Positions 12,907-23,489 of a DNA stretch of 54,621 bases are shown in pieces. The DNA is from Enterobacter sp. (GTDB lineage: Bacteria; Pseudomonadota; Gammaproteobacteria; Enterobacterales; Enterobacteriaceae). Each line of letters begins with the position of its first letter. The first letter of the stretch is position 1. The position numbers and the translations under genes were made by a program. Location: NCBI GenBank assembly GCA_022649305.1, contig JALCNW010000023.1, positions 1 through 54,621 on the forward strand. The letters are read 5' to 3'. Below the pieces are notes generated by a model. The model was not told the DNA's origin and did no database searches. It saw only the letters and a program-made list of their open reading frames with translations.

Positions 12907-13243
12907 GGTTTCTCGGCTTGTGGCGTCTGGAATTCCGAAATGATGCGGATCTCTGGACGCCCGGCTTTAGTCGTGCTAAGTTACTTATGACTTCGATTTA
13001 AACATACCTTGTCGTTCTTGTTTTACCCGATGCTTCCCGTTGTTGACATAAAACATTGCGTGAAGATGCTAGATTCCGGGCTTGTCACTCAATCCGTCTT
13101 GTCGTTTCAGATCTGCGTTCTTTCCCTGTAACCAGACAGCGAACAGACATGAGTTGATGGCCGCAAACAGGCATGGATGACCCTTCCATACCATTCACAA
13201 ATTAAGTTCGAGATTTACCCCGAGTTTAAGAACCCACACCATT
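12907..13243 (+). promoter_or_regulatory. rho promoter and long 5' leader
   Basis: This 337-base gap carries a TTGACA -35 at 13043-13048 and a weak -10 (GATGCT at 13065-13070, 16-base spacer), so transcription probably begins near 13077. The leader downstream is C-rich and G-poor in places (ACCCTTCCATACCATTCACA, ACCCACACC), the composition favoured by Rho itself, which is known to attenuate its own gene. E. coli has a 33-codon rhoL leader ORF here. I do not see an intact equivalent: the corresponding frame is closed by TAG just upstream of the conserved block, leaving only a possible TTG start. Confidence 0.65.
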
Positions 13244-14503
13244 ATGAATCTTACCGAATTAAAGAATACGCCGGTTTCTGAGCTGATTACTCTCGGCGAA
13301 AACATGGGCCTTGAAAACCAAGCCCGTATGCGCAAGCAGGACATCATTTTTGCCATCCTGAAGCAGCACGCAAAGAGTGGCGAAGATATCTTTGGCGACG
13401 GTGTACTGGAGATATTGCAAGACGGATTTGGTTTCCTCCGTTCTGGAGACAGCTCCTACCTCGCCGGTCCTGATGACATCTACGTATCCCCTAGCCAAAT
13501 CCGCCGTTTCAACCTTCGTACTGGTGACACCATTTCAGGTAAGATTCGTCCTCCTAAAGAGGGTGAACGCTACTTTGCGCTGTTGAAAGTTAACGAAGTT
13601 AACTACGACAAGCCTGAAAACTCGCGTAATAAGATCCTGTTTGAAAACTTAACGCCGCTGCACGCAAACTCTCGTCTGCGTATGGAGCGTGGTAACGGTT
13701 CAACCGAAGACCTGACGGCTCGCGTTCTGGATCTGGCTTCTCCAATTGGTCGTGGTCAGCGTGGACTGATCGTGGCACCGCCGAAAGCGGGTAAGACTAT
13801 GCTGCTGCAGAATATCGCGCAGAGCATTGCTTACAACCATCCAGATTGCGTACTGATGGTTCTGCTGATCGACGAACGACCTGAAGAAGTGACAGAGATG
13901 CAGCGTCTGGTTAAAGGTGAAGTTATTGCTTCTACCTTTGATGAGCCAGCTTCTCGCCACGTTCAGGTCGCGGAAATGGTTATCGAGAAAGCGAAGCGTC
14001 TGGTTGAGCACAAGAAAGACGTTATCATTCTGCTCGACTCCATTACTCGTCTGGCGCGTGCGTACAACACCGTGGTTCCGGCTTCCGGTAAAGTACTGAC
14101 TGGTGGTGTGGATGCGAACGCATTGCATCGTCCGAAGCGTTTCTTCGGCGCGGCGCGTAACGTGGAAGAGGGCGGAAGCCTGACCATTATCGCAACTGCT
14201 CTGGTCGATACCGGCTCTAAAATGGATGAAGTTATCTATGAAGAGTTTAAAGGTACCGGCAACATGGAACTGCATCTGGCACGTAAAATTGCAGAGAAGC
14301 GCGTCTTCCCGGCAATTGACTACAACCGTTCCGGTACGCGTAAAGAAGAGCTGCTCACCACCCAGGAAGAGCTGCAGAAAATGTGGATCCTGCGTAAGAT
14401 CATTCACCCAATGGGCGAAATCGACGCAATGGAATTCCTCATTAACAAGCTGGCGATGACCAAAACAAACGACGATTTCTTCGACATGATGAAACGCTCG
14501 TAA
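13244..14503 (+). CDS. rho: Transcription termination factor Rho
   Basis: Rho is a homohexameric RNA-dependent ATPase that terminates transcription at C-rich untranslated RNA. The 419 residues equal E. coli Rho. An N-terminal helical and cold-shock-like RNA-binding domain spans about residues 1-130 ([24 protein letters not shown]). The RecA-like motor domain has Walker A PPKAGKT near 179-185, Walker [12 protein letters not shown] near 260, a Q loop, and an R loop within SGTRKEELL. The ATG has no strong Shine-Dalgarno (ACCCACACCATTATG). It is a single gene with a clear terminator after it. Confidence 0.98.
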   Translation: MNLTELKNTPVSELITLGENMGLENQARMRKQDIIFAILKQHAKSGEDIFGDGVLEILQDGFGFLRSGDSSYLAGPDDIYVSPSQIRRFNLRTGDTISGKIRPPKEGERYFALLKVNEVNYDKPENSRNKILFENLTPLHANSRLRMERGNGSTEDLTARVLDLASPIGRGQRGLIVAPPKAGKTMLLQNIAQSIAYNHPDCVLMVLLIDERPEEVTEMQRLVKGEVIASTFDEPASRHVQVAEMVIEKAKRLVEHKKDVIILLDSITRLARAYNTVVPASGKVLTGGVDANALHRPKRFFGAARNVEEGGSLTIIATALVDTGSKMDEVIYEEFKGTGNMELHLARKIAEKRVFPAIDYNRSGTRKEELLTTQEELQKMWILRKIIHPMGEIDAMEFLINKLAMTKTNDDFFDMMKRS

Positions 14504-14520
14504 ACCAAATAAACCCAGCA

Positions 14521-14552
14521 AACGCCACGTTTTTACGTGGCGTTTTCTTTTT
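14521..14552 (+). terminator. Intrinsic terminator of rho
   Basis: The stem AACGCCACGT / ACGTGGCGTT with a TTTT loop is followed by TTCTTTTT, 18 bases after the rho stop. It separates rho from the ECA operon. Confidence 0.9.
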
Positions 14553-14743
14553 ATGGGCTATAGGCTATAACCACAGACTCCCCTTTTTGACTGGTTAGTC
14601 CGAATATAGGATTATTCGTACAGTTAAAAAAATAATAGATTGAATAATAAACAAATGAGGGTGCAAGAGACTTGCTTTTGCCTTCTGAGGCTGCGCTTTC
14701 ATGGTTATACTTCTGGAACTAACATTTGTTGAGAGCATCCATT

Positions 14744-15847
14744 GTGAACCTACTTGCTACGTTTACTGAGCTAACCAGTATTTTTCTTTTTACCACCTGC
14801 TTTTTGTTTTTTGCACGTAAGGTGGCAAAATATCTGGGGTTAGTGGATAAGCCCAACTTCCGTAAACGTCATCAGGGCCTGATCCCGCTGGTGGGTGGCA
14901 TCTCCGTTTTTGCAGGTATCTGTTTTACTTTCGCCATCGCGGATTACTACATTCCCCACGCTAAACTGTATATATCCTGCGCCAGTGTCCTGGTCATCGT
15001 GGGAGCGCTTGACGATCGTTTTGACATCAGCGTCAAAATCCGAGCTTTTGTTCAGGCCGCTGTTGCTATCATTATGATGGTCGTTGCGAAGCTCCATTTA
15101 AGCAGTCTCGGCTATATATTTGGCTCATGGGAAATGCTGCTGGGGCCGTTTGGCTATTTTCTGACGCTTTTCGCCGTTTGGGTGGCAATCAATGCCTTCA
15201 ATATGGTAGATGGTATCGATGGCCTGCTGGGTGGACTTTCAAGTGTCTCCTTTGCAGCAATCGGTATTATTTTGTGGTTTGACGGGCAATACAGTCTCGC
15301 GATGTGGTGCTTTGCGATGATTGCGGCGATCCTGCCTTATATCCTTCTTAACCTTGGCGTGCTGGGTCGTCGCTATAAAGTCTTTATGGGCGATGCAGGA
15401 AGTACGTTTATCGGGTTTACCATAATCTGGATTTTATTAGAAACGACGCAGGGGAAAACGCACCCTATAAGCCCGGTAACGGCGCTGTGGATTATCGCTA
15501 TTCCACTAATGGATATGGTCGCCATTATGTACCGTCGACTGCGTAAAGGGATGAGTCCTTTTTCTGCAGACCGTCAGCATATTCATCATCTGATTATGCG
15601 TGCCGGCTTCACATCGCGTCAGGCATTCGTGCTGATTACGCTGGCGGCTGCTATTCTGGCCGCTATTGGTGTGGCAGCGGAGTATGCTCATTTTATTCCT
15701 GAGTGGGTAATGTTGGTATTATTCTTGCTAGCATTTTTCCTGTATGGCTACTGCATAAAGCGCGCATGGAAGGTTGCGCGTTTCATTAAACGTCTGAAGC
15801 GCAGGATGCGTCGTAATAGTGGCAATAATCCAACTTTAACTAAATAA
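14744..15847 (+). CDS. wecA: UDP-GlcNAc:undecaprenyl-phosphate GlcNAc-1-phosphate transferase
   Basis: WecA starts the ECA repeat unit, and many O antigens, by moving GlcNAc-1-phosphate from UDP-GlcNAc onto undecaprenyl phosphate at the inner membrane. The 367-residue polytopic protein has about 11 hydrophobic segments. It carries the PNPT family motifs: DKPNFRKRHQG, DDRFD near residues 90-94, NAFNMVDGIDG near 150-160 (Mg2+ site), MGDAGST, and the HIHH motif in DRQHIHHLIMRAGF. I choose the GTG at 14744 because it gives the E. coli length; an in-frame TTG lies at 14726. It is the first gene of the ECA operon. Confidence 0.97.
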   Translation: MNLLATFTELTSIFLFTTCFLFFARKVAKYLGLVDKPNFRKRHQGLIPLVGGISVFAGICFTFAIADYYIPHAKLYISCASVLVIVGALDDRFDISVKIRAFVQAAVAIIMMVVAKLHLSSLGYIFGSWEMLLGPFGYFLTLFAVWVAINAFNMVDGIDGLLGGLSSVSFAAIGIILWFDGQYSLAMWCFAMIAAILPYILLNLGVLGRRYKVFMGDAGSTFIGFTIIWILLETTQGKTHPISPVTALWIIAIPLMDMVAIMYRRLRKGMSPFSADRQHIHHLIMRAGFTSRQAFVLITLAAAILAAIGVAAEYAHFIPEWVMLVLFLLAFFLYGYCIKRAWKVARFIKRLKRRMRRNSGNNPTLTK

Positions 15848-15859
15848 ACTGGGATTGTG

Positions 15860-16906
15860 ATGACTCAACCGGTGGCAGGAGCGAAATCAGTGGTAACTGA
15901 GAATGAGCTGGATATTCGTGGTTTGTTTCGCGTGCTGTGGGCGGGCAAGCTGTGGATCGCAGGAATCGCGCTGGGATTCGCGCTGTTTGCGCTGGCGTAT
16001 ACCTTTTTTGCAAAACAAGAGTGGAGCGCAACGGCGATCACTGACAGGCCAACGGTGAATATGCTGGGAGGATTTTATTCCCAGCAGCAATTCCTGCGTA
16101 ACCTCGACATCAAGGCCAATCTTGCCTCCGCCGATCAGCCTTCAGTGATGGATGAATCTTATAAAGAATTCATTATGCAACTGGCCTCATGGGATACGCG
16201 CCGTGACTTCTGGTCGCAGACGGATTATTACAAACAACGTATGGTGGGTAATAGCAAAGCTGACGCAGCGCTGCTTGATGACCTGATCAATAACATCCAG
16301 TTTATACCGGGTGATGTGCTGCGTAACGTCAATGACAGCGTCAAGCTGATTGCAGAGACGGCACCTGATGCGAATAACCTGTTGCGTCAATACGTCGCCT
16401 TTGCCAGCCAGCGCGCGGCCAGTCATCAGAATGACGAACTAAAAGGCGCATGGGCGGCACGTACCATTCAGATGAAGGCGCAGGTTAAACGCCAGGAAGA
16501 AGTGGCTAAAGCGATTTATTCTCGCCGCGTTCATAACATTGAGCAGGCGTTGCAGATCGCAGAGCAGCGCAATATCTCCCGCAGTGAAACGGATGTTCCA
16601 GCCGATGAGTTGCCAGACTCCGAGATGTTCCTGTTGGGGCGTCCTATGCTGCAGGCTCGCCTTGAAAACCTGAAGGCGGTTGGCCCTGATTTTGACCTCG
16701 ATTACGATCAGAATCGCGCCATGCTCAATACGCTGAACGTAGGTCCGACTCTGGATCCACGTTTTCAGACCTATCGTTATTTGCGAACGCCTGAAGAACC
16801 CGTTAAACGCGATAGTCCGCGTCGCGCATTCCTGATGATTATGTGGGGGATCGTGGGCGTGCTGGTTGGCGCAGGCGTAGCGTTAACGCGTCGTCGTACA
16901 AATTAA
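15860..16906 (+). CDS. wzzE: ECA polysaccharide chain-length modulator
   Basis: WzzE is a polysaccharide co-polymerase that sets ECA chain length by acting with WzyE. The 348-residue protein has the Wzz layout: transmembrane helices near residues 32-52 (GKLWIAGIALGFALFALAYTF) and 321-340 (IMWGIVGVLVGAGVAL) flank a large periplasmic, partly coiled domain. A proline-rich segment, RTPEEPVKRDSPRRAF, precedes the second helix. An in-frame GTG sits immediately before the chosen ATG (15857). It follows wecA by 12 bases and is separated from wecB by an inverted repeat. Confidence 0.95.
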   Translation: MTQPVAGAKSVVTENELDIRGLFRVLWAGKLWIAGIALGFALFALAYTFFAKQEWSATAITDRPTVNMLGGFYSQQQFLRNLDIKANLASADQPSVMDESYKEFIMQLASWDTRRDFWSQTDYYKQRMVGNSKADAALLDDLINNIQFIPGDVLRNVNDSVKLIAETAPDANNLLRQYVAFASQRAASHQNDELKGAWAARTIQMKAQVKRQEEVAKAIYSRRVHNIEQALQIAEQRNISRSETDVPADELPDSEMFLLGRPMLQARLENLKAVGPDFDLDYDQNRAMLNTLNVGPTLDPRFQTYRYLRTPEEPVKRDSPRRAFLMIMWGIVGVLVGAGVALTRRRTN

Positions 16907-16916
16907 GAACGCTATC

Positions 16917-16944
16917 AACGATGAGGGCTGCGGCCTTCATCGTT
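16917..16944 (+). repeat. wzzE-wecB intercistronic hairpin
   Basis: Inverted repeat AACGATGA / TCATCGTT around a 12-base GC-rich centre, ending 18 bases before the wecB GTG. No T-run follows, so readthrough is expected. It may be an mRNA-processing or stability element. Confidence 0.5.
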
Positions 16945-16962
16945 TAATCGAAGAGAATCGAT

Positions 16963-18093
16963 GTGAAAGTACTTACCGTATTTGGCACAAGGCCGGAGGC
17001 CATCAAGATGGCGCCCCTGGTTCATGCGCTGGCAAATGACGCTTATTTTGAGGCGAAAGTTTGCGTTACCGCGCAGCATCGGGAGATGCTTGATCAAGTC
17101 TTAAATCTCTTTTCCATTGTCCCGGATTACGATCTTAATATTATGAAACCGGGACAAGGGTTAACGGAAATTACCTGCCGTATTTTGGAAGGGTTGAAAC
17201 CTATTCTGGAATCTTTCAAACCTGACATTGTCCTGGTCCACGGTGATACCACCACGACGATTGCGACTAGCCTGGCAGCCTTTTATCAGCGCATTCCCGT
17301 GGGGCATGTCGAAGCGGGCTTACGTACCGGCGATTTGTCGTCCCCATGGCCTGAAGAGGCCAACCGTACCTTGACTGGCCATCTGGCGAAGTATCACTTC
17401 GCCCCTACCGAAAACTCACGTCAAAATCTGCTGCGCGAAAACATTAGCGATGACAACATTTTTGTCACGGGCAATACGGTCATTGATGCGCTGATTTTGG
17501 TGCGGGATCGCGTGATGGACAGCGACACTTTGCGTGCAGAGCTGGCTGAGCGTTATCCGTTCCTCGCTAACGGGAAAAAGATGATCCTGGTCACCGGTCA
17601 TCGCCGCGAAAGCTTTGGTCGCGGGTTTGAACAAATCTGCCACGCGCTGGCGGAAGTCGCCGCGCAAAATAAAGATGTGCAGGTTGTTTATCCTGTACAC
17701 CTCAATCCCAACGTTAGTGAGCCGGTCAACCGCATTTTGGGCCATGTTGAAAACGTCATGCTCATTGAGCCGCAGGATTACCTGCCATTCGTTTGGCTGA
17801 TGAACCACGCCTGGCTGATTTTGACCGATTCTGGCGGTATTCAGGAAGAAGCACCTTCGCTGGGTAAGCCAGTGCTGGTGATGCGCGAAACCACCGAGCG
17901 CCCAGAAGCGATTAAAGCTGGCACGGTACGTCTGGTGGGCACCGACTCACAGCGTATCGTGGAAGAAGTCACGCGCTTGCTGCACGACGAAGAGGAATAT
18001 CAAGCCATGAGCCGTGCCCATAATCCTTATGGCGACGGACAGGCCTGTAGCCGTATTTTGCATGCACTTAAACACAATCGGGTATCGCTATGA
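16963..18093 (+). CDS. wecB: UDP-N-acetylglucosamine 2-epimerase (non-hydrolysing)
   Basis: WecB interconverts UDP-GlcNAc and UDP-ManNAc, giving the precursor of the ECA ManNAcA residue. The 376-residue protein begins with [13 protein letters not shown] and has the two Rossmann-like domains of the GT-B-like epimerase family. Conserved stretches include VHGDTTTT near residues 92-99, [11 protein letters not shown] near 108-118, [11 protein letters not shown] near 211-221, and [20 protein letters not shown] near 289-308. Translation starts at GTG. The last codons overlap wecC as ATGA, so the UDP-ManNAc dehydrogenase is coupled to it. Confidence 0.97.
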   Translation: MKVLTVFGTRPEAIKMAPLVHALANDAYFEAKVCVTAQHREMLDQVLNLFSIVPDYDLNIMKPGQGLTEITCRILEGLKPILESFKPDIVLVHGDTTTTIATSLAAFYQRIPVGHVEAGLRTGDLSSPWPEEANRTLTGHLAKYHFAPTENSRQNLLRENISDDNIFVTGNTVIDALILVRDRVMDSDTLRAELAERYPFLANGKKMILVTGHRRESFGRGFEQICHALAEVAAQNKDVQVVYPVHLNPNVSEPVNRILGHVENVMLIEPQDYLPFVWLMNHAWLILTDSGGIQEEAPSLGKPVLVMRETTERPEAIKAGTVRLVGTDSQRIVEEVTRLLHDEEEYQAMSRAHNPYGDGQACSRILHALKHNRVSL

Positions 18094-19352
18094 GTTTTAC
18101 GACCATCTCCGTCATTGGCCTTGGCTATATTGGACTGCCGACCGCAGCTGCCTTTGCCTCACGTCAAAAGCAGGTTATCGGGGTGGATATCAACCAGCAT
18201 GCGGTTGATACCATTAACCGTGGTGAAATTCACATCGTAGAACCCGACCTCGACAGCGTGGTAAAGACCGCCGTCGAAGGGGGATATCTGACCGCCAGCA
18301 TTGCGCCAGTCGAGGCAGATGCCTACCTGATCGCCGTTCCCACACCGTTCAAAGGCGACCATGAGCCTGATATGGTTTATGTCGAAGCGGCTGCGAAATC
18401 CATCGCGCCGGTGCTGAAAAAAGGTGCGCTGGTGATTCTGGAGTCTACGTCTCCTGTCGGTGCGACCGAGCAAATGGCGCAGTGGCTGGCTGAGGCTCGT
18501 CCAGATCTCACCTTCCCGCAGCAGTCGGGGGAGCTGGCTGATATCAATATTGCGTACTGTCCTGAACGCGTTTTACCCGGGCAGGTCATGGTTGAACTGA
18601 TTAAAAATGACCGCGTAATTGGCGGGATGACGCCAGTGTGCTCCGCGCGTGCCAGCGAGCTTTATCAAATTTTCCTCGAAGGCGAATGCGTGGTGACGAA
18701 CTCTCGCACCGCAGAAATGTGCAAGCTCACTGAAAACAGCTTCCGCGATGTCAATATTGCTTTCGCGAATGAGTTATCGCTAATTTGCGCCGATCAGGGG
18801 ATCAATGTCTGGGAGCTTATCCGTCTGGCGAATCGCCATCCGCGAGTGAATATCTTGCAACCCGGCCCGGGTGTAGGCGGCCACTGTATCGCCGTTGACC
18901 CGTGGTTTATCGTGGCGCAAAACCCGGATCAGGCAAGACTGATCCGAATCGCTCGTGAAGTGAATGATGGCAAGCCTCACTGGGTGATGAATCAGGTCAA
19001 AGCGACGGTAGCGGATTGCCTCGCCGGGAGCGGTAAGCGCGTAAGCGAGCTGAAAATCGCCTGCTTCGGCCTTGCTTTTAAGCCCAATATTGATGACCTG
19101 CGTGAAAGCCCGGCAATGGGTATCGCCGAGATGATTGCCGCCTGGCACACCGGCGAAACGCTGGTAGTTGAGCCCAACATTCATGTTCTGCCAAAGAAAC
19201 TGGTCGGGCATTGCCAGCTGACAAGCTTAGATGATGCGCTAGCGACGGCAGACGTGTTGGTGTTGCTGGTGGATCACAAAGAATTTAAAGCGGTCAGCGG
19301 TGACGCTGTGCGTCAACAATACATTGTTGATACCAGGGGCGTCTGGCGTTGA
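18090..19352 (+). CDS. wecC: UDP-N-acetyl-D-mannosamine dehydrogenase
   Basis: WecC oxidises UDP-ManNAc to UDP-ManNAcA with two NAD+, supplying the acidic sugar of ECA. The 420-residue protein has the UDP-sugar dehydrogenase architecture: N-terminal NAD domain with GLGYIGLP at about 10-17, a central dimer domain with [17 protein letters not shown], and the catalytic cysteine in [13 protein letters not shown] near residue 266. The C-terminal UDP-binding domain has [13 protein letters not shown]. Its TGA overlaps the TTG start of wecD (TTGA). In E. coli rffG and rffH come next; here they do not. Confidence 0.97.
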   Translation: MSFTTISVIGLGYIGLPTAAAFASRQKQVIGVDINQHAVDTINRGEIHIVEPDLDSVVKTAVEGGYLTASIAPVEADAYLIAVPTPFKGDHEPDMVYVEAAAKSIAPVLKKGALVILESTSPVGATEQMAQWLAEARPDLTFPQQSGELADINIAYCPERVLPGQVMVELIKNDRVIGGMTPVCSARASELYQIFLEGECVVTNSRTAEMCKLTENSFRDVNIAFANELSLICADQGINVWELIRLANRHPRVNILQPGPGVGGHCIAVDPWFIVAQNPDQARLIRIAREVNDGKPHWVMNQVKATVADCLAGSGKRVSELKIACFGLAFKPNIDDLRESPAMGIAEMIAAWHTGETLVVEPNIHVLPKKLVGHCQLTSLDDALATADVLVLLVDHKEFKAVSGDAVRQQYIVDTRGVWR

Positions 19353-20026
19353 GTCCATTACGTGGTTCTCTTGAACCGCTGGCCTGGGAAAGCCAGTTTT
19401 TTGGCATTTCCTCCGCGATTGTTCGCTTCAGTGACAACGCTCCAGAACTGACTTTGGCGGATTTCTTACCGTGGCAACGGCTTCAGGCCAAAATTCCGGC
19501 AGGGTGCGCCGATCTGCTGGACGCGCTCCAGCAGTCTGGCTTCCAGTTGGTTGAAGGCGAAGTTGATCTAACGATTGCCGTTGGGTTACATCGCGCAACG
19601 GAAGCCGACAGGGCGACAGCACAAGATATTCCTGCCCTGCGCCAGATGGCCGCGCTGGCCTTTGCCCAGAGTCGGTTCCGCTCGCCGTGGTACGCCATGG
19701 AAGATAGCGGTCGTTTTTACGCCCAGTGGGTAGAAAATGCAGTCAAAGGCACGTTCGATCATGAATGTTTGGTCTTTCGAGATCCTGATGGTGCGATTCA
19801 GGCCTTTGTTTCATTGCGGCAGCTCAATGACAGCGAGGCGCGCATTGGCCTGCTGGCCGGACGTGGCATGGGCGACAAACTCATGCAGGCCGCATTGAAC
19901 TGGGCGCAACAGCGTCAGCTTTCAATTCTGCGGGTGGCGACCCAAATGGGTAATACCGCCGCGCTTAAACGTTATATTGCGAGTGGTGCCAATGTAGACG
20001 CCACCGCCTACTGGCTATACAGGTGA
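19349..20026 (+). CDS. wecD: dTDP-fucosamine (dTDP-4-amino-4,6-dideoxygalactose) N-acetyltransferase
   Basis: WecD (RffC) acetylates dTDP-4-amino-4,6-dideoxy-D-galactose to dTDP-Fuc4NAc. The 225-residue product is a GNAT protein: the acetyl-CoA pyrophosphate loop is in [20 protein letters not shown] near residues 172-191, followed by [16 protein letters not shown] and the terminal TAYWLYR. The N-terminal half is more divergent from E. coli WecD than other wec genes here. No ATG is available near the 5' end; the TTG overlapping the wecC stop (TTGA) gives the family length. The gene is directly fused to wecC in the operon, without rffGH. Confidence 0.93.
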   Translation: MSPLRGSLEPLAWESQFFGISSAIVRFSDNAPELTLADFLPWQRLQAKIPAGCADLLDALQQSGFQLVEGEVDLTIAVGLHRATEADRATAQDIPALRQMAALAFAQSRFRSPWYAMEDSGRFYAQWVENAVKGTFDHECLVFRDPDGAIQAFVSLRQLNDSEARIGLLAGRGMGDKLMQAALNWAQQRQLSILRVATQMGNTAALKRYIASGANVDATAYWLYR

Positions 20027-20030
20027 CAAG

Positions 20031-21161
20031 ATGATTCCATTTAACGCACCTCCCGTTGTGGGAACCGAACTCGATTACATGCAGTCTGCGATGGGCAGCG
20101 GCAAACTTTGTGGTGACGGCGGCTTTACCCGTCGATGCCAGCAGTGGATGGAGCAGCGTTTTCACAGCGCTAAAGTCCTTCTCACGCCATCCTGCACCGC
20201 GTCGCTGGAGATGGCAGCCTTGCTGCTGAATATCGGCCCTGGTGATGAAGTCATCATGCCGAGCTACACCTTTGTTTCAACGTCGAATGCGTTTGTTTTG
20301 CGTGGAGCCAAAATTATCTTTGTCGATATCCGCCCGGATACCATGAACATCGACGAAACCTTAATTGAAGCGGCGATCACCGACAAAACTCGCGCGATTG
20401 TGCCCGTTCATTACGCTGGCGTAGCGTGTGAAATGGACACCATTATGGCGATCGCCAAAAAGCATAATCTTTTTGTTGTGGAAGATGCCGCGCAAGGCGT
20501 GATGTCGACCTACAAAGGTCGTGCGCTGGGAACCATTGGTCATATCGGCTGCTTTAGTTTTCACGAAACCAAAAACTACACCGCGGGTGGTGAAGGCGGC
20601 GCAACGTTAATTAACGATCGTGCGCTGATTGAACGTGCGGAAATCATCCGTGAAAAAGGCACTAACCGCAGCCAGTTCTTCCGTGGACAGGTTGATAAAT
20701 ATACCTGGCGTGATATTGGCTCCAGCTATCTGATGGCTGACCTGCAGGCGGCCTATCTCTGGGCGCAACTGGAGGCGGCAGATCGTATTAATCAGCAGCG
20801 TCTGACGTTGTGGCAAACCTATTATGATGCGCTTGAGCCGCTGGCTAAAAGCGGGCGTATTGAGTTACCAACCATTCCGGTTGACTGCGTGCATAACGCG
20901 CATATGTTCTACCTTAAGCTGCGCGATAACGACGATCGTAATGCGTTGATTGCGTATCTGAAAGAAGCCGAAATTATGGCGGTATTCCATTATATTCCGC
21001 TGCACTCCAGCCCTGCCGGAGAGGCGTTTGGCGAATTTATTGGTGAAGACCGCTACACCACAAAAGAAAGTGAGCGTTTGCTTCGCCTGCCGCTGTTCTA
21101 CAACCTCGCGCCAGTAAACCAGCGCACGGTGATTAACACGCTTCTGAGTTATTTCGGCTGA
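20031..21161 (+). CDS. wecE: dTDP-4-amino-4,6-dideoxygalactose transaminase
   Basis: WecE (RffA) is a PLP sugar aminotransferase that converts dTDP-4-keto-6-deoxyglucose to dTDP-4-amino-4,6-dideoxygalactose. The 376 residues match the DegT/DnrJ/EryC1 family. The PLP lysine is Lys181 in FHETKNYTAGGEGG, and EDAAQG near 151-156 provides the cofactor-ring contact. TYKGRALGTIGHIGCFSF precedes the lysine. It follows wecD by four bases and ends one base before wzxE. Its substrate is normally made by RffH (RmlA) and RffG (RmlB), which are missing from this operon. Confidence 0.97.
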   Translation: MIPFNAPPVVGTELDYMQSAMGSGKLCGDGGFTRRCQQWMEQRFHSAKVLLTPSCTASLEMAALLLNIGPGDEVIMPSYTFVSTSNAFVLRGAKIIFVDIRPDTMNIDETLIEAAITDKTRAIVPVHYAGVACEMDTIMAIAKKHNLFVVEDAAQGVMSTYKGRALGTIGHIGCFSFHETKNYTAGGEGGATLINDRALIERAEIIREKGTNRSQFFRGQVDKYTWRDIGSSYLMADLQAAYLWAQLEAADRINQQRLTLWQTYYDALEPLAKSGRIELPTIPVDCVHNAHMFYLKLRDNDDRNALIAYLKEAEIMAVFHYIPLHSSPAGEAFGEFIGEDRYTTKESERLLRLPLFYNLAPVNQRTVINTLLSYFG

Positions 21162-21162
21162 T

Positions 21163-22413
21163 ATGTCTCTTGCTAAAGCCTCCGTGTGGACCGCGGCGTC
21201 CACACTCGTCAAGATTGGCGTCGGATTACTGGTCGTTAAGCTGCTGGCAGTCTCATTTGGTCCTTCGGGCGTAGGTCAGGCGGGGAATTTTCGTCAACTG
21301 GTCACCGTGCTTGGCGTACTCGCAGGAGCCGGTATTTTCAACGGCGTAACCAAATACGTCGCGCAGCATCACGACGATGCAGAAAAGCTCCGTACGGTCG
21401 TGGGAACCTCTTCCGCTATGGTATTGGGCTTTTCAACGCTGCTGGCGGTGATTTTTCTGCTGGCAGCGGCACCGATAAGCCAGGGGCTTTTTGGCCACAC
21501 CGATTACCAGGGGCTGGTGCGCCTGGTCGCACTGGTGCAGATGGGTATCGCCTGGGCCAACCTGCTTCTGGCGCTGATGAAAGGTTTCCGGGACGCTGCC
21601 GGAAATGCGCTGGCGCTGATTCTGGGCAGTATTATTGGCGTTATCGCCTATTACTTCTGTTATCGCCTGGGCGGTTACGAAGGTGCGCTGCTTGGCCTGG
21701 CGCTAGTCCCTGCGCTGGTTGTCATTCCGGCTGCGTTTATGCTGATGCGCAGAGGAACCATTCCGCTTCACTATTTAAAGCCACAGTGGGATAAAGTCCT
21801 GGCGGGGCAGTTAGGGAAATTTACCCTAATGGCACTCATTACTTCCGTCACGATACCCGTTGCCTATGTGATGATGCGAAACCTGTTAGCGGCCCATTAC
21901 AGCTGGGATGAAGTGGGTATCTGGCAAGGTGTGAGCAGTATTTCGGATGCCTACCTCCAATTTATAACGGCTTCCTTTAGCGTCTATTTGCTGCCAACCT
22001 TATCTCGCCTGACGTCCAGGCAGGATATTACCCGCGAGATTGTCCGCTCCTTACGCTTTGTCCTTCCGGCTGTTGCTGCGGCGAGTTTTACCGTCTGGCT
22101 GCTACGTGATGTCGCCATCTGGCTTCTGTTTTCTGCCAGGTTTATCGCTATGCGCGACCTGTTTGCCTGGCAGCTGGTGGGGGATGTGCTGAAAGTGGGC
22201 GCTTACGTTTTCGGTTATCTGGTGATCGCTAAAGCGTCTTTGCGGCTGTATATTCTGGCGGAAATTAGCCAATTTGCCCTGCTGACGGGCTTTTCGCACT
22301 GGCTGATCCCGACGCACGGTGCGCTGGGCGCGGCTCAAGCCTATATGGCGACTTATATTGTTTACTTCGCTGCCTGTTGCGGCGTATTTTTACTTTGGCG
22401 TAGACGCGCATGA
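21163..22413 (+). CDS. wzxE: Lipid III (ECA repeat-unit) flippase
   Basis: WzxE moves undecaprenyl-PP-GlcNAc-ManNAcA-Fuc4NAc from the cytoplasmic to the periplasmic face. The 416-residue integral membrane protein is of the polysaccharide-transporter (MOP) superfamily with about 12 hydrophobic segments. Visible signatures are [20 protein letters not shown] at the N terminus, GVTKYVAQ, and [30 protein letters not shown] in the middle. It ends with the basic LLWRRRA and overlaps wecF as ATGA, so flippase and last glycosyltransferase are translated together. Confidence 0.96.
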   Translation: MSLAKASVWTAASTLVKIGVGLLVVKLLAVSFGPSGVGQAGNFRQLVTVLGVLAGAGIFNGVTKYVAQHHDDAEKLRTVVGTSSAMVLGFSTLLAVIFLLAAAPISQGLFGHTDYQGLVRLVALVQMGIAWANLLLALMKGFRDAAGNALALILGSIIGVIAYYFCYRLGGYEGALLGLALVPALVVIPAAFMLMRRGTIPLHYLKPQWDKVLAGQLGKFTLMALITSVTIPVAYVMMRNLLAAHYSWDEVGIWQGVSSISDAYLQFITASFSVYLLPTLSRLTSRQDITREIVRSLRFVLPAVAAASFTVWLLRDVAIWLLFSARFIAMRDLFAWQLVGDVLKVGAYVFGYLVIAKASLRLYILAEISQFALLTGFSHWLIPTHGALGAAQAYMATYIVYFAACCGVFLLWRRRA

Positions 22414-23489
22414 CTGCACTGATACACGTGCTGGGATCGAATATCCCGCATCATAACCAAACCGTTTTGCGGTTCTTTAACGACGAACTGGCTGCTACTG
22501 GCGTCGACGCGCGCGAATTTATGGTGGCGGGCCAGGATAACGGGTTGAGCGCCGAATTTCCGGCGCTAACAATCACCTTCTTTGCGGATAAAGCGACGCT
22601 GGCAAAAGCGGTGATTGCCATGGCGAAATCCAGTCGCGAGCAGCACTTCTTCTTTCACGGACAATTTAATACCGGACTATGGCTGGCGCTGCTGAGTGGA
22701 GCTATCAAGCCCGCACAGTTTAACTGGCATATCTGGGGCGCAGATCTTTACGAAATCTCACGCGGCTGGAAATTCCGACTGTTTTATCCGCTGCGTCGTA
22801 TGGCGCAAGCGCGCGTTGGCTGTGTGTTTGCCACGCGAGGCGATCTCAATCACTTTGCGAAACAGCATCCAAACGTACGGGGAGAGTTACTTTATTTTCC
22901 GACGCGCATGGATCCCGCGCTAAACACCCTGGCGAACGATCGCCAACGTGAAGGGAAGCTGACGATTCTGGTGGGTAATTCGGGCGATCGCAGCAACGAA
23001 CATATCGCGGCGTTGAAAGCTGTCCATCAGCAGTTTGGCGACACGGTGAACGTTATTGTCCCGATGGGCTATCCTGCAAATAACGACGCTTACATTTCAG
23101 AAGTTCGTCAGAGTGGATTAGCGTTATTTAGCCCTGAAAATCTTCAGATTCTGAGTGAGAAACTCGCATTTGAAGCGTATCTGACGTTGCTTCGACAGTG
23201 CGATCTTGGCTATTTCATTTTCGCCCGCCAGCAGGGGATTGGGACGCTGTGCCTGCTTATTCAGGCCGGAATTCCGTGCGTGCTCAATCGTGAAAATCCG
23301 TTCTGGCAGGACATGGCGGAGCAGCAGATTCCCATATTGTTCACGTCAGACGATCTCAACGAAGGTGTGGTGCGGGAAGCTCAACGTCAGCTGGCATTGG
23401 TGGATAAAAATGCCATCGACTTTTTCAGCCCAAATTATCTCGCGCCGTGGCATCAGGCGCTGCGGATTGCTTCCGGAGAAAAAGCATGA
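22410..23489 (+). CDS. wecF: TDP-Fuc4NAc:lipid II Fuc4NAc transferase
   Basis: WecF (RffT) adds the third ECA sugar, Fuc4NAc, to lipid II to make lipid III. The 359-residue cytoplasmic or peripheral protein belongs to the glycosyltransferase family 56 type. Conserved segments include [18 protein letters not shown] at residues 5-22, FFHGQFN and [11 protein letters not shown] in the first half, [13 protein letters not shown] near 188-200, and [18 protein letters not shown] in the second half. It overlaps wzxE upstream and wzyE downstream, each as ATGA. Confidence 0.95.
   Translation: MTALIHVLGSNIPHHNQTVLRFFNDELAATGVDAREFMVAGQDNGLSAEFPALTITFFADKATLAKAVIAMAKSSREQHFFFHGQFNTGLWLALLSGAIKPAQFNWHIWGADLYEISRGWKFRLFYPLRRMAQARVGCVFATRGDLNHFAKQHPNVRGELLYFPTRMDPALNTLANDRQREGKLTILVGNSGDRSNEHIAALKAVHQQFGDTVNVIVPMGYPANNDAYISEVRQSGLALFSPENLQILSEKLAFEAYLTLLRQCDLGYFIFARQQGIGTLCLLIQAGIPCVLNRENPFWQDMAEQQIPILFTSDDLNEGVVREAQRQLALVDKNAIDFFSPNYLAPWHQALRIASGEKA

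Noticed and set aside
14553..14743. RfaH ops/JUMPstart element ahead of the ECA operon
   Set aside because: No GGCGGTAG is present in the leader; only a small GCAAG-AGA-CTTGC hairpin at 14663-14675 of unclear meaning.
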